Of a stretch of DNA of 64,000 nt, positions 27,110 through 35,408 are shown piece after piece; the first letter of the stretch is position 1, and the number at the start of each line of letters is the position of its first letter. Below the pieces are notes generated by a model, which worked only from the letters and a program-made list of their open reading frames with translations, ran no database searches and was not told where the DNA came from. The stretch comes from Acinetobacter sp. ANC 4204 (GTDB lineage: Bacteria > Pseudomonadota > Gammaproteobacteria > Pseudomonadales > Moraxellaceae), in assembly GCF_002135205.1 (NCBI RefSeq), contig NZ_NEFZ01000003.1:248001-312000 (forward strand), written 5' to 3'. Position numbers and translations under genes: made by a program.

Positions 27110-27126
27110 AAGCTCAAATGATCCCA

Positions 27127-27156
27127 AAAGCCCTGAACTCTTCGGGGCTTTTTTAT
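27127..27156 (+). terminator. Intrinsic terminator after tenA
   Basis: AAAAGCCCTGAA pairs with TTCGGGGCTTTT around a short loop, then TTTTTATT. Confidence 0.87.
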
Positions 27157-27223
27157 TGCCCAAACATCGTATTTTTTCAGATGACGCGATTGCTATTTTA
27201 AGGATTTAAAACTAAACTTCACC

Positions 27224-27242
27224 AATGATAATAATTATCATT
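27224..27242. promoter_or_regulatory. Perfect Fur box
   Basis: AATGATAAT-A-ATTATCATT is a perfect 19-base palindrome matching the Fur consensus (GATAATGATAATCATTATC) in its core. It lies 29 bases before the ATG of the 124-residue gene, overlapping the likely promoter, and predicts iron repression of that gene. Confidence 0.85.
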
Positions 27243-27271
27243 TGCATAATTAACTTTCGAGGGCCATTCCC

Positions 27272-27646
27272 ATGCATCCTGATACTCTAGGTACTGAAGC
27301 CATTCGTGCATTTTTTACCGTACAATGCTGCTGGCTAAATAACGAAGAAATTTATCTTGAAAAAGGCTGTTTACACTGCGGTTCTGCCGCGACCTATCTG
27401 ATTTATTATACCAATCCACACATTCAAAAACTGATGTTAGCTTTTATTAAAAAATATCATTGTCTTTTAAGTCGGCAACAAGATTTACTCGACTTACCTG
27501 ACTTTGAAGATGACTACGACACTTTCTTGCAAACCCTTGAGCATGAGGTTAATTTTTATGCGCGAATTCATCATGACATCGCGCGTCCTTTTGCTTTTGA
27601 AACAGTCGATTCAATCTTTGAACGTAGCTATGCCATCGCATGTTAG
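27272..27646 (+). CDS. Iron-regulated small hypothetical protein (124 aa)
   Basis: I do not recognise the family. The protein is soluble, acidic and rich in Cys and His: VQCCWLN (about 18-24), KGCLHCGSAATYLIYY (about 31-46), KKYHCLL, and the C-terminal end AIAC. The CLHCG pair could bind metal or a cluster, although it is not a ferredoxin pattern. GAGGGCC precedes the ATG. The perfect Fur box upstream makes it a candidate iron-starvation protein. It stands between tenA and uvrA with no operon partner. Confidence 0.7.
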   Translation: MHPDTLGTEAIRAFFTVQCCWLNNEEIYLEKGCLHCGSAATYLIYYTNPHIQKLMLAFIKKYHCLLSRQQDLLDLPDFEDDYDTFLQTLEHEVNFYARIHHDIARPFAFETVDSIFERSYAIAC

Positions 27647-27973
27647 TCGCAGCATAAGAGCATAACTATTACGATCTCATTCAGGCGTATGACAAACGAT
27701 ACAAATGACAACAGCATTTTAGCTTTGCCATACACCTAACATTTTTAATGTTTCTTCTATTCCTATATTTATATCAAACTTTTCATCTCCAACTCTCAGT
27801 CTGTCACTCTACTTTGAGACTTGTCTCGACCATCAAATCTAGCTACAGTCTATCAGCAGCATTTTTTCTTCTAGCCGACATAATTTGTCGCTATAAAATC
27901 ATCTGTAACACTTGAACAAAGCATAAGTCGTTATCATATACCTCCTTTATCTGCACAATTTCGAGATAGTTTT
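27647..27973. other. uvrA promoter region
   Basis: About 327 AT-rich bases without a coding frame. I see no E. coli-type LexA box (CTGT-N8-ACAG), in keeping with the lack of a classic LexA in Acinetobacter. No terminator for the 124-residue gene is obvious. Confidence 0.4.
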
Positions 27974-30805
27974 ATGAGCCAAAGTCATATCCGTATTCGA
28001 GGCGCACGTACCCATAACTTAAAAAATGTGAACCTTGATATTCCCCGCGACAAATTCGTGGTGATCACGGGACTTTCTGGTTCAGGTAAGTCGTCGCTTG
28101 CATTTGATACACTGTACGCCGAAGGTCAGCGTCGTTATGTCGAATCGCTCTCGGCCTATGCGCGCCAGTTTCTATCACAAATGGAAAAACCTGAAGTTGA
28201 CTCAATTGAAGGCTTAAGCCCTGCAATTGCGATTGAACAAAAGTCGACCAGCCACAACCCACGCTCTACGGTGGGCACCATTACCGAAATTTATGACTAT
28301 TTACGTCTACTCTACGCACGTGTCGGCACACCGTTTTGCCCAGAACATGATTTGCCGATGGTGGCTCAGACTGTGTCGGAAATGGTCGATGCAGTAAAAG
28401 GATTAGATGAAGGGACCGCCCTGATGCTGCTGGCGCCAGTCGTGCGGGAACGTAAAGGTGAATATTCAAACCTGTTCGAACAACTACAAAGTCAAGGTTT
28501 TGTGCGTGCCCGTGTCGATGGTGAAATTGTAGATCTCGACCCGATCCCAGAACTCGATAAAAAGAAAAAGCACACCATTGAAGTGGTGGTGGATCGTTTC
28601 AAAGTCCGTGATGACCTCGGCAACCGTATTGCAGAATCTTTTGAAACTGCTCTACGTCTCGGTGGTGATATTGCCATTCTCTCGTGGATGAACGGTGAAC
28701 ATCCCGATCGGGTCTTTTCGGCTAAACACTCGTGTCCTGAATGTGACCGTGCTGTTGCAGAACTGGAACCACGTTTATTTTCATTTAACAACCCCTTTGG
28801 TGCCTGTCCAACCTGCGATGGTTTAGGGACTCGTAGCCATTTTAGTGCTGAAAAACTCATTCCAAGCCCAGAAGTTTCCATTAGCCAAGGCGCGATTCGT
28901 GGTTGGGACAGACAACGCCCGTACTACTACAGCATGATTGAAAAAGTGGCGGCGCATTTTGGTTTTTCTTTGGATACGCCTTGGAATGAACTGGATGCCG
29001 ATACTAAAAAGAAATTCCTCTATGGTACAGGCAAAGAAAAAGTTGATCTCAGTTACATAGATGAACGTGGTCGTAAACATAACCGCGTACAAGCCTTTGA
29101 AGGAATTTTGCCGCACTTAGAACGTCGTTACCGCGAAACTGAAAGTAACTATGTTCGTGATGATTTGGCACAGTATTTATCCAATGCGGCCTGTGATGCT
29201 TGCGGTGGCTCACGTCTGAACGAAATTTCACGTCATGTTCGTGTCAAAGACAAAACCATTGCCCAAATTACCAAAATGTCGATTGGCGATGCTGAAAGCT
29301 ATTATCAGGACTTAAATCTTGATGGGGCTAAAGGTGAAATTGCCGATAAGATTTTTAAAGAAATTCGTGAGCGCCTGCATTTCTTGGTCTCTGTGGGTCT
29401 AAACTATTTAAGCCTATCGCGTTCAGCAGAAACCTTGTCTGGTGGTGAAGCGCAACGTATTCGTCTAGCTTCACAAATTGGCGCAGGTTTAATGGGCGTG
29501 ATGTATGTCCTCGATGAGCCATCTATTGGTCTGCATCAGCGTGATAACGACCGTTTGCTGGAAACTTTGGTTCGCTTACGCGACTTAGGCAACACAGTGT
29601 TAGTGGTTGAGCATGATGAAGATGCGATTCGGGCAGCAGACCATATTATTGATATTGGTCCAGGTGCAGGGATTCATGGTGGTCATGTGATTGCTGAAGG
29701 GACGTATGATGAAATTCTCGCGAATACAGACTCGCTCACAGGTCAGTATTTATCAGGTAAACTGAAAATTGAAGTTCCGAAAAAACGTACTGAACCACCA
29801 AAGCCTGATGAACAAATTAAATTGATGGGTGCTGCGGGTCATAACCTACAAAATGTAGATTTAACTATTCCTTTAGGCGTGATGACCTGTGTCACAGGTG
29901 TGTCTGGTTCGGGTAAATCAACCTTGATTAACCGTACATTATTGCCTTTGGCAGCGACTCAACTGAATGGTGCAACCACTTTAACCGCAGAAAAGTTTGA
30001 CTCGATAGATGGTCTGCAATTCCTTGATAAAGTAGTTGATATCGACCAAAGTCCGATCGGTCGTACACCTCGCTCCAACCCTGCAACCTATACCGGTTTA
30101 TTCACCCCAATTCGTGAACTCTTTGCACAGACTCAAGAAGCCAAAGCACGTGGCTATGCCGCAGGGCGTTTCTCATTTAACGTGAAAGGTGGTCGCTGTG
30201 AAGCCTGTGAGGGTGACGGCATGATCAAAGTCGCAATGCACTTTCTACCTGATATGTATGTGCCTTGTGATAACTGTCATGGTAAACGCTATAACCGTGA
30301 AACCTTAGAAGTCGGTTATAAAGGCAAGAATATTTCGGATGTGTTGGAAATGACGGTGGAAGACGCCATGCATTTCTTCGACGCGATTCCTGTCATTCAC
30401 CGTCGTTTGGAAACCTTAAATCAAGTCGGTTTAGGCTATATTCGCTTAGGCCAGTCTGCAACTACACTATCAGGTGGTGAAGCACAGCGTGTGAAGCTGG
30501 CTCGTGAACTAGCGAAACGTGATACGGGTAAAACGCTGTATATCTTGGATGAACCAACTACAGGTCTACATTTCCACGATATTGCTAAGCTTTTAGATAT
30601 CCTGCATGAGCTACGGAATAAGGGCAATACCATTGTGGTGATTGAACATAATTTGGATGTGATTAAAACCGCAGACTGGATTGTGGACTTAGGTCCAGAA
30701 GGAGGTTCAGGTGGCGGGATGATTATCGCGGAAGGAACGCCTGAACAGGTTGCGAAGAATAAAATTTCGCATACAGCGAAGTTTTTGAAGCCGATGTTGA
30801 AGTAG
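27974..30805 (+). CDS. uvrA: Excinuclease ABC subunit A
   Basis: DNA damage sensor of nucleotide excision repair, 943 residues. Two ABC ATPase halves are visible: Walker [11 protein letters not shown] near residue 31 and [10 protein letters not shown] near 643, each with a signature (TLSGGEAQR twice) and Walker B ([10 protein letters not shown] and [10 protein letters not shown]). Two zinc-binding modules are seen as CPECDRA...CPTCDG and CEACEGDG...CDNCHG. It acts with UvrB and UvrC encoded elsewhere. A genus-type repeat directly follows the stop. Confidence 0.98.
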   Translation: MSQSHIRIRGARTHNLKNVNLDIPRDKFVVITGLSGSGKSSLAFDTLYAEGQRRYVESLSAYARQFLSQMEKPEVDSIEGLSPAIAIEQKSTSHNPRSTVGTITEIYDYLRLLYARVGTPFCPEHDLPMVAQTVSEMVDAVKGLDEGTALMLLAPVVRERKGEYSNLFEQLQSQGFVRARVDGEIVDLDPIPELDKKKKHTIEVVVDRFKVRDDLGNRIAESFETALRLGGDIAILSWMNGEHPDRVFSAKHSCPECDRAVAELEPRLFSFNNPFGACPTCDGLGTRSHFSAEKLIPSPEVSISQGAIRGWDRQRPYYYSMIEKVAAHFGFSLDTPWNELDADTKKKFLYGTGKEKVDLSYIDERGRKHNRVQAFEGILPHLERRYRETESNYVRDDLAQYLSNAACDACGGSRLNEISRHVRVKDKTIAQITKMSIGDAESYYQDLNLDGAKGEIADKIFKEIRERLHFLVSVGLNYLSLSRSAETLSGGEAQRIRLASQIGAGLMGVMYVLDEPSIGLHQRDNDRLLETLVRLRDLGNTVLVVEHDEDAIRAADHIIDIGPGAGIHGGHVIAEGTYDEILANTDSLTGQYLSGKLKIEVPKKRTEPPKPDEQIKLMGAAGHNLQNVDLTIPLGVMTCVTGVSGSGKSTLINRTLLPLAATQLNGATTLTAEKFDSIDGLQFLDKVVDIDQSPIGRTPRSNPATYTGLFTPIRELFAQTQEAKARGYAAGRFSFNVKGGRCEACEGDGMIKVAMHFLPDMYVPCDNCHGKRYNRETLEVGYKGKNISDVLEMTVEDAMHFFDAIPVIHRRLETLNQVGLGYIRLGQSATTLSGGEAQRVKLARELAKRDTGKTLYILDEPTTGLHFHDIAKLLDILHELRNKGNTIVVIEHNLDVIKTADWIVDLGPEGGSGGGMIIAEGTPEQVAKNKISHTAKFLKPMLK

Positions 30806-30806
30806 T

Positions 30807-30900
30807 AAATCCTCCCCAACCCTCCTTTTAAAAAGGAGGGAGTTCCCATTACTAATCAAATGGTGTTCCCCTCTTTATCAAAGAGGGGTTAGGGGAGATT
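30807..30900. repeat. Acinetobacter-type palindromic repeat after uvrA
   Basis: Two GC-rich hairpins, CCCTCCTT / AAGGAGGG (30820-30840) and CCCCTCTTT / AAAGAGGGG (30868-30888), are enclosed by outer arms AATCCTCCCCAACCC and GGGGTTAGGGGAGATT that pair imperfectly. This layout is that of the short dispersed REP-like elements seen between genes in many genomes. It begins right after the uvrA stop codon and may double as its terminator. Confidence 0.65.
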
Positions 30901-30990
30901 CAATAACTGTCGCCTAAAAAAATTACAATTAATGATTTATTCAATTTCATTTTAAAAATATCTACAAATATAGAATAAGGAAAAATAAGA

Positions 30991-31482
30991 ATGGTTATAG
31001 ATACAAATAACTGGAATACAATTAAAAATGTTTTTTCTAAAGCACAGCAAGCAAATATGCATGCGAATATTGCTAGTGTTTCTCGCGATGGGATACCAAA
31101 TATTACTCCAATTGGAACTGTCTTTTTGAATGATGATGGAACAGGATTTCTATTTGATGCATTCTCTCAACAATTAGCAGAAAACTTAAAGCAAAATAAA
31201 AATGTTTGTATCAGTGCTGTAAATTCAAGCAAATTATTTTGGCTATCATCTTTTATTAAAGGACAATTTAGCTCCTATCCTGGGGTAAGAATCTATGCAG
31301 AACTAGGAGAATTAAGGCCCGCGACAGAAGACGAGAAATTACGAGTGAACGCTCGCATCCAGTCTCTAAAATGGACCAAAGGAAGTAAATTAATTTGGTC
31401 TGATTTCACCTATGTTAGAGAGTTTAATGTTAATTCTTACCGATGGATAAAGTACCCGCATATGATGGATCATTTAAAATAA
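30991..31482 (+). CDS. Pyridoxamine 5'-phosphate oxidase-fold protein
   Basis: A 163-residue split-barrel protein of the PNPOx-like superfamily, which binds FMN or a related flavin. The pattern HANIASVSRDGIPNITPIGTVFL (about residues 25-47) followed by NLKQNKNVCISAVN is typical, and the C-terminal half forms the rest of the barrel. It lacks the motifs of true PdxH, so the substrate is unknown. AAGGAAAAA precedes the ATG. The gene is clearly more AT-rich than its neighbours and sits between a repeat and a strong hairpin, so it may have been acquired. Confidence 0.8.
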   Translation: MVIDTNNWNTIKNVFSKAQQANMHANIASVSRDGIPNITPIGTVFLNDDGTGFLFDAFSQQLAENLKQNKNVCISAVNSSKLFWLSSFIKGQFSSYPGVRIYAELGELRPATEDEKLRVNARIQSLKWTKGSKLIWSDFTYVREFNVNSYRWIKYPHMMDHLK

Positions 31483-31576
31483 TGTTACACTAAAGCAGAA
31501 TCCACTTTAAATAATATTTATCGACTTATTATTATGCAATGACACCCAAAATAGTAAAACTTTAAATTACATTTAA

Positions 31577-31639
31577 AATAGACCTCTTCCATAAATAAAA
31601 AAATGATCATCTTTTTATTTATGGAAGAAGTCTATTTTT
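31577..31639. terminator. Long bidirectional hairpin between the PNPOx-like and GGDEF genes
   Basis: AAATAGAC-CTCTTCCATAAAT on the left pairs with ATTTATGGAAGA-GTCTATTT on the right, giving a stem of about 25 pairs around a short loop with ATGATCAT. A- and T-runs flank it. It ends the two convergent transcripts. Its length is unusual for a plain terminator. Confidence 0.75.
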
Positions 31640-31672
31640 ACTCATTATGTGGATATAAATATCTCCGATACA

Positions 31673-33439
31673 TTAACTCGCCACCTTATTTTTCCCCTGC
31701 TCTTTAGCTTGAAACAAGGCACGATCGGCTTTCTCCAAAAGTTCAGTCCAACTCGCAGCTCCAATCGCAACACCAATACTTATGGTCACACTCAAATCTG
31801 GACTACGTGTTGAATCCATTGATGCTGCTTCATAAATTTCACAGCGAATCTTCTCAGCAATTTTTAAAGCACGTTCCATGCTAATGTTTTCAATGAGTAC
31901 AATAAATTCATCGCCGCCATAACGCACCAACAAATCAGAAGTCCGAATATTATCTTTTAATTTCTCAGCCACAAACTGAATGACTTGGTCACCCACCAAA
32001 TGCCCATGAACATCATTCACTTGTTTAAAATAATCAATATCCATCATCATTAAACAAGTTTCAGAAAACTGCGTCGGCTGATTTTCCAAAAGCTTAATGT
32101 ACTCGTTAAGCGCATAACGGTTTGCGACGCCTGTTAAAGAATCCAAATGTGCAATATTTTTCAACCGAAATTCCAATGCATCCCGTTGCTGAAGCGTGTG
32201 TTTAAGCTGCTGTATCGCTGTAAACAATGAATGTACATTGGCGGATTGATCTTTAGACTCTAAATCGTTAGAACGCATACTCGAATTAGACAAATCGAGA
32301 AGGATTTCCCGCGCCTGAATTAATGGAGCAAAAACTCTTTTTTGTGCATAAATCATAGTGAATAACGCAGCAATAATCGAGACTAATGAAATACTTACAG
32401 TCGTGAGCAAAACATTTTTAGCCTTACGTTTTTCAAGTGTAGCTTTTTCCACACTATATTTGAGTAAATAATTCTGCAAATCCACAACCGTGGTGAATTT
32501 ATCAACAATCACCTCGGTAAGTTGTGTTCCCGTTAAATAATATGGCCGATGATAAATACTTTCATTCATCAGTCGCTCAACAATCAACAATCCTTTGGCT
32601 AAGAACTCATTATAAACAGCTTGATGTAATGCCTTGAATTCAGGGGTTTTATCACGTTCAGGTTGGAGGGTATCAATCAGCTCCCACAAGTACATGACTT
32701 GCTTACGTGTTTGTAAGGAACGCGCCAAGTTGGTTTCAGGAATCGGTTGTTCAAAGGTTACATGCGCCATGACATTTGATGCTGCCCGCCCAGCTTGATC
32801 CCTTAAATCTGCCAATAACAAAATTTGCGTATAAAAATTTGAAATGGCCGTGTCTTTTCCTTCTGAAACGGCAATCACATCTTTTAAAACATCATGGCTA
32901 CGCTCCCAAGCCGTAAACATTTTTAAAATAGCTTGATCCATTTTTTCTGCATTACGTTGCTCACGTGGCAAAGCTGCATATTGATCTACTTGCTGTCTTC
33001 CCTGTGCTAATGCTTGTTCGAGCTGAGAAAATAAGTCTAAATTTAAATTAGAAAACCCCGATTTTTTAAGAATTTTCTGGGTACTACGCATTTGTCCATC
33101 GACGTTAGCCCGATATGCTTTTAGCTCCAAGACATGTTTAGCAAAGTCTTGTTGATTACTCGACATCACTTTGTTCGCTGGTGCACGCTCTCGCGAAATT
33201 TTATTGGCAAGATCAGCTACTGCTTGCAAAGCTTGTATCTCAATGAGTGCTTGGTTAGCTTTTATATAATCATTATAACTTTTGACCATCAAGGGAATAG
33301 AAAGACTACACAATGACAAAATAATAATGCTCATTGCGACATATAACTTTTTACTCAGATGTTCAGAGCGTACTTCTCGCATACTTAAACTACACCCCCT
33401 ATTCTGAAAAAAGAAAAAAATATAATCAATAATGCTCAT
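31673..33439 (-). CDS. Membrane-bound diguanylate cyclase (GGDEF)
   Basis: Synthesises the second messenger cyclic di-GMP from two GTP. The protein has a first membrane helix (MSIIILSLCSLSIPLMV, about residues 36-52), a long helical periplasmic sensor of about 280 residues, a second helix (LTTVSISLVSIIAALFTMIYA), a short linker and a C-terminal GGDEF domain with intact YGGDEF near residue 508. No allosteric RxxD site is obvious five residues before it. The first ATG is at 33439; an ATG at 33382 (after GGGGTG) is a good alternative. The signal sensed is unknown. No EAL domain. Confidence 0.9.
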   Translation of the reverse strand: MSIIDYIFFFFQNRGCSLSMREVRSEHLSKKLYVAMSIIILSLCSLSIPLMVKSYNDYIKANQALIEIQALQAVADLANKISRERAPANKVMSSNQQDFAKHVLELKAYRANVDGQMRSTQKILKKSGFSNLNLDLFSQLEQALAQGRQQVDQYAALPREQRNAEKMDQAILKMFTAWERSHDVLKDVIAVSEGKDTAISNFYTQILLLADLRDQAGRAASNVMAHVTFEQPIPETNLARSLQTRKQVMYLWELIDTLQPERDKTPEFKALHQAVYNEFLAKGLLIVERLMNESIYHRPYYLTGTQLTEVIVDKFTTVVDLQNYLLKYSVEKATLEKRKAKNVLLTTVSISLVSIIAALFTMIYAQKRVFAPLIQAREILLDLSNSSMRSNDLESKDQSANVHSLFTAIQQLKHTLQQRDALEFRLKNIAHLDSLTGVANRYALNEYIKLLENQPTQFSETCLMMMDIDYFKQVNDVHGHLVGDQVIQFVAEKLKDNIRTSDLLVRYGGDEFIVLIENISMERALKIAEKIRCEIYEAASMDSTRSPDLSVTISIGVAIGAASWTELLEKADRALFQAKEQGKNKVAS

Positions 33440-33636
33440 TATACAAACAATATATCTCTTATTTAAGTCATTAATTCTTTGTTTTGCCTAGTTTTTAGTA
33501 TTCATTCATGCAAAATTCCTTGAGGCTCATACTCAAATACAAATGAAAGCTAAGGAAATCAATCATTAATAACTTTCATGTTAAAGATGAATTTCTTTCA
33601 ATATTTTTTTAGACGCTTACATTTGAAGATGACATA

Positions 33637-33665
33637 TTTACATACGCAACATTATGGTGCATAAT
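33637..33665 (+). promoter_or_regulatory. Predicted promoter of candidate sRNA 1
   Basis: TTTACA (33637-33642), a 17-base spacer and CATAAT (33660-33665); both boxes match 5 of 6 consensus bases. The same two hexamers and spacing occur in the promoter at 33988-34016 on the other strand. Confidence 0.6.
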
Positions 33666-33671
33666 GCACAA

Positions 33672-33769
33672 CATTGGGGCGAATTAAAATATACTCTCAG
33701 CAAATATTCTAATTTTCCCACAAGTTTTGGCAAGAAAACCCAATCTCCTCAAAAGATTGGGTTTTTTTA
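33672..33769 (+). ncRNA. Candidate small RNA 1 (rightward)
   Basis: A predicted transcript of about 98 bases from the TTTACA-N17-CATAAT promoter to an intrinsic terminator (CCCAATCT, loop CCTCAAA, AGATTGGG, then TTTTTTT, 33739-33767). No coding frame fits inside and the terminator has no protein gene upstream on this strand. The terminator loop carries CCTC within TCTCCTCAAA (33744-33753), a motif repeated in candidate sRNA 2. It is probably a trans-acting regulator; CU-rich loops of this kind often pair with ribosome sites. Not tested. Confidence 0.6.
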
Positions 33770-33881
33770 TGCCATGTTAAAATATGAATGAATGTATCTA
33801 ACAAAATTATGCACTATTTTAGTTCAAAAAATATTTTAACCCTTTGCCTGCTTATAAAATAAAAGTCTCTGAATTTTAAAT

Positions 33882-33981
33882 AAAAAAAAGCCCAACCTTG
33901 GGGAAAGTTGGGCATATAAACAAAAACTGTTTGAGGAGAATTAGCTTCTCAGAAAACAACGATATTGTTAAATGATTCGCT
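33882..33981 (-). ncRNA. Candidate small RNA 2 (leftward)
   Basis: A predicted transcript of about 100 bases from a TTTACA-N17-CATAAT promoter (34016-33988) to an intrinsic terminator: GCCCAACTT, loop, AAGGTTGGGC, then eight T (33913-33882 read leftward). An upstream hairpin GAGAA / TTCTC runs directly into TCTCCTCAAA (33939-33930), the same 10-base motif as in candidate sRNA 1, and both start near GCGAAT. There is no coding frame. The two candidates converge on each other about 110 bases apart, which suggests a duplicated, inverted sRNA pair. Confidence 0.6.
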
Positions 33982-33987
33982 AAAATA

Positions 33988-34016
33988 ATTATGAAATAAA
34001 TCTGCTCGATTGTAAA
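33988..34016 (-). promoter_or_regulatory. Predicted promoter of candidate sRNA 2
   Basis: Read leftward: TTTACA (34016-34011), a 17-base spacer, CATAAT (33993-33988). Hexamers and spacing are identical to those of candidate sRNA 1. Confidence 0.6.
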
Positions 34017-34056
34017 GCCAAGTAAAGCACTATGAATTGATATAATTGCACAAAAA

Positions 34057-34074
34057 TTGTGAGAATTCTCACAA
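34057..34074. promoter_or_regulatory. Perfect 18-bp palindrome resembling a lac-symmetric operator
   Basis: TTGTGAGAATTCTCACAA is a perfect dyad. Its half site TTGTGAG equals that of the ideal lac operator (ATTGTGAGC-GCTCACAAT), differing only at the centre. It lies 41 bases upstream of the -35 box of candidate sRNA 2 and about 350 bases before the omp33-36 promoter. A LacI/GalR-type regulator is the obvious guess; none is encoded in this window. Confidence 0.6.
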
Positions 34075-34103
34075 ATGACTTGCAGATATGTACATTATGC
34101 AAG

Positions 34104-34406
34104 CAAAAAGCCGTTTTAATGCACTAAATTTAAGCATTTACATGATTTATGTCACAAAATTGAAGTGTTTAAAGGGGACTTTATTAGTTTTTTTACCGTT
34201 TGTTATTATTAATTCAATCTAATTTATCAATTAAAGAATCAGTTCAGGATAATTCAATATTGCGCATTCTCTGTTTTATAAATAGATATACCCTATTGTT
34301 CTGACATAAGTTTTTTTTGGTTGACATGGATCTGTTTATTTGAGTACTTTTTAATCAATATCATAATTAGAGCATTTACTCAATATTATAATGTCATTAG
34401 AGTTCA
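34104..34406. other. AT-rich leader upstream of omp33-36
   Basis: About 300 AT-rich bases without coding frame. A TTGACA at 34321 with TACTTT 18 bases later may form a second, upstream promoter for the porin gene. Confidence 0.4.
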
Positions 34407-34434
34407 TTGACTTAATAAATTGTTACAATAGAAT
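34407..34434 (+). promoter_or_regulatory. Predicted promoter of omp33-36
   Basis: TTGACT (34407-34412), a 16-base spacer and TAGAAT (34429-34434). Transcription would begin near 34441, giving a leader of about 34 bases. Confidence 0.55.
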
Positions 34435-34474
34435 GTTCATTGTTTAATCCAATGTTAACAAACTGGTAAATATC

Positions 34475-35356
34475 ATGAAAAAACTCGGTTTAGCCACTGC
34501 TTTATTATTAGCCATGACCGGTGCTCAAGCATACCAATTCGAAGTACAGGGTCAATCTGAATACATCGATGCATCTGATGCAAATGACAAAGATTTTACT
34601 GGCGGTTTACAAGGTACTTTCTACTTTAAAGATGTTGATTCATCTAAAGGTCCTTTAGCTGAAGCTGCTTTTTTAAACCAAGCTTCAAATGTTTCTTTGG
34701 CATATAACTATGCTGAATTAGGCTCTGAAGGTACTGATTTCATCGCTCACAACTACGGTGCAAAAGCTGAAGCGTATATCCCAACTAAAGTTGTTCCTGT
34801 ATATGCAAGCGCATCTTACAGCCACACTATTTTAGATGGTAAAAACAGCGAAACGCCTGATGACAATGGTGACCGTTATGCACTTGAAGTGGGTGCTTTA
34901 GCTGCTCCGAACTTCTTGGTTGCTGTAGGTTATACTAGCGTTGCTGACCAATTTGCTCTTGATGCGTTCAATGTAATGAGCAATGGTGTTGTTAAAGCTG
35001 TTGGTGAAACCGCAACAATTGGTGAAGACCAAGACGCAATCACTGCACGTACTAAATATGTAGGTAACATCGACGGTACAAACATGGCACTTGGTTTAGA
35101 AGCTGGTCTTGTTTATGGCGACGACACTGCTTACCAATTAAAAACTGATTTGTACTTAACGCCTAAATTGAGCGTAGGCGCATCTTATGCTGAATCAAGC
35201 TTTGCAGGTACTCCTGACTCAGCTTGGGGTGCAAACGTTAACTACTTCATCACTCCAGCAGTTGCTGTAGGCGCAAGCTATGTAAATGCTAACGCTAAAG
35301 AAATCGAAAATCTCGATACACAAACTGTTGGCGTAAATGCTAAATTCCGCTTCTAA
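34475..35356 (+). CDS. omp33-36: Outer membrane porin of the Omp33-36 type
   Basis: A 293-residue outer membrane beta-barrel. The signal peptide is MKKLGLATALLLAMTGAQA, cut before YQFEVQGQSEYID, a start that matches what I know of the A. baumannii 33-36 kDa porin. Alternating strands run through the chain (YALEVGALAAPNFLVAVGYT, MALGLEAGLVYG) and it ends in a C-terminal Phe (VGVNAKFRF), the barrel assembly signal. In A. baumannii this water channel is linked to carbapenem susceptibility and cytotoxicity; that role here is inference. A paralog lies at 59269. A terminator shared with betT follows. Confidence 0.9.
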   Translation: MKKLGLATALLLAMTGAQAYQFEVQGQSEYIDASDANDKDFTGGLQGTFYFKDVDSSKGPLAEAAFLNQASNVSLAYNYAELGSEGTDFIAHNYGAKAEAYIPTKVVPVYASASYSHTILDGKNSETPDDNGDRYALEVGALAAPNFLVAVGYTSVADQFALDAFNVMSNGVVKAVGETATIGEDQDAITARTKYVGNIDGTNMALGLEAGLVYGDDTAYQLKTDLYLTPKLSVGASYAESSFAGTPDSAWGANVNYFITPAVAVGASYVNANAKEIENLDTQTVGVNAKFRF

Positions 35357-35375
35357 TTCAATTTAGAAACTGAAT

Positions 35376-35408
35376 AAAAAAAAGGACGCTTGAAGCGTCC
35401 TTTTTTTA
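35376..35408. terminator. Bidirectional terminator omp33-36 / betT
   Basis: AAAAAAAGGACGC, TTGAA loop region and GCGTCCTTTTTTT form a strong stem with A- and T-runs on both sides, between convergent genes. Confidence 0.92.

Noticed and set aside
34079..34103. Second dyad CTTGCA / TGCAAG next to the lac-like palindrome
   Set aside because: Only six-base arms pair and the centre does not; too weak to list as a site.
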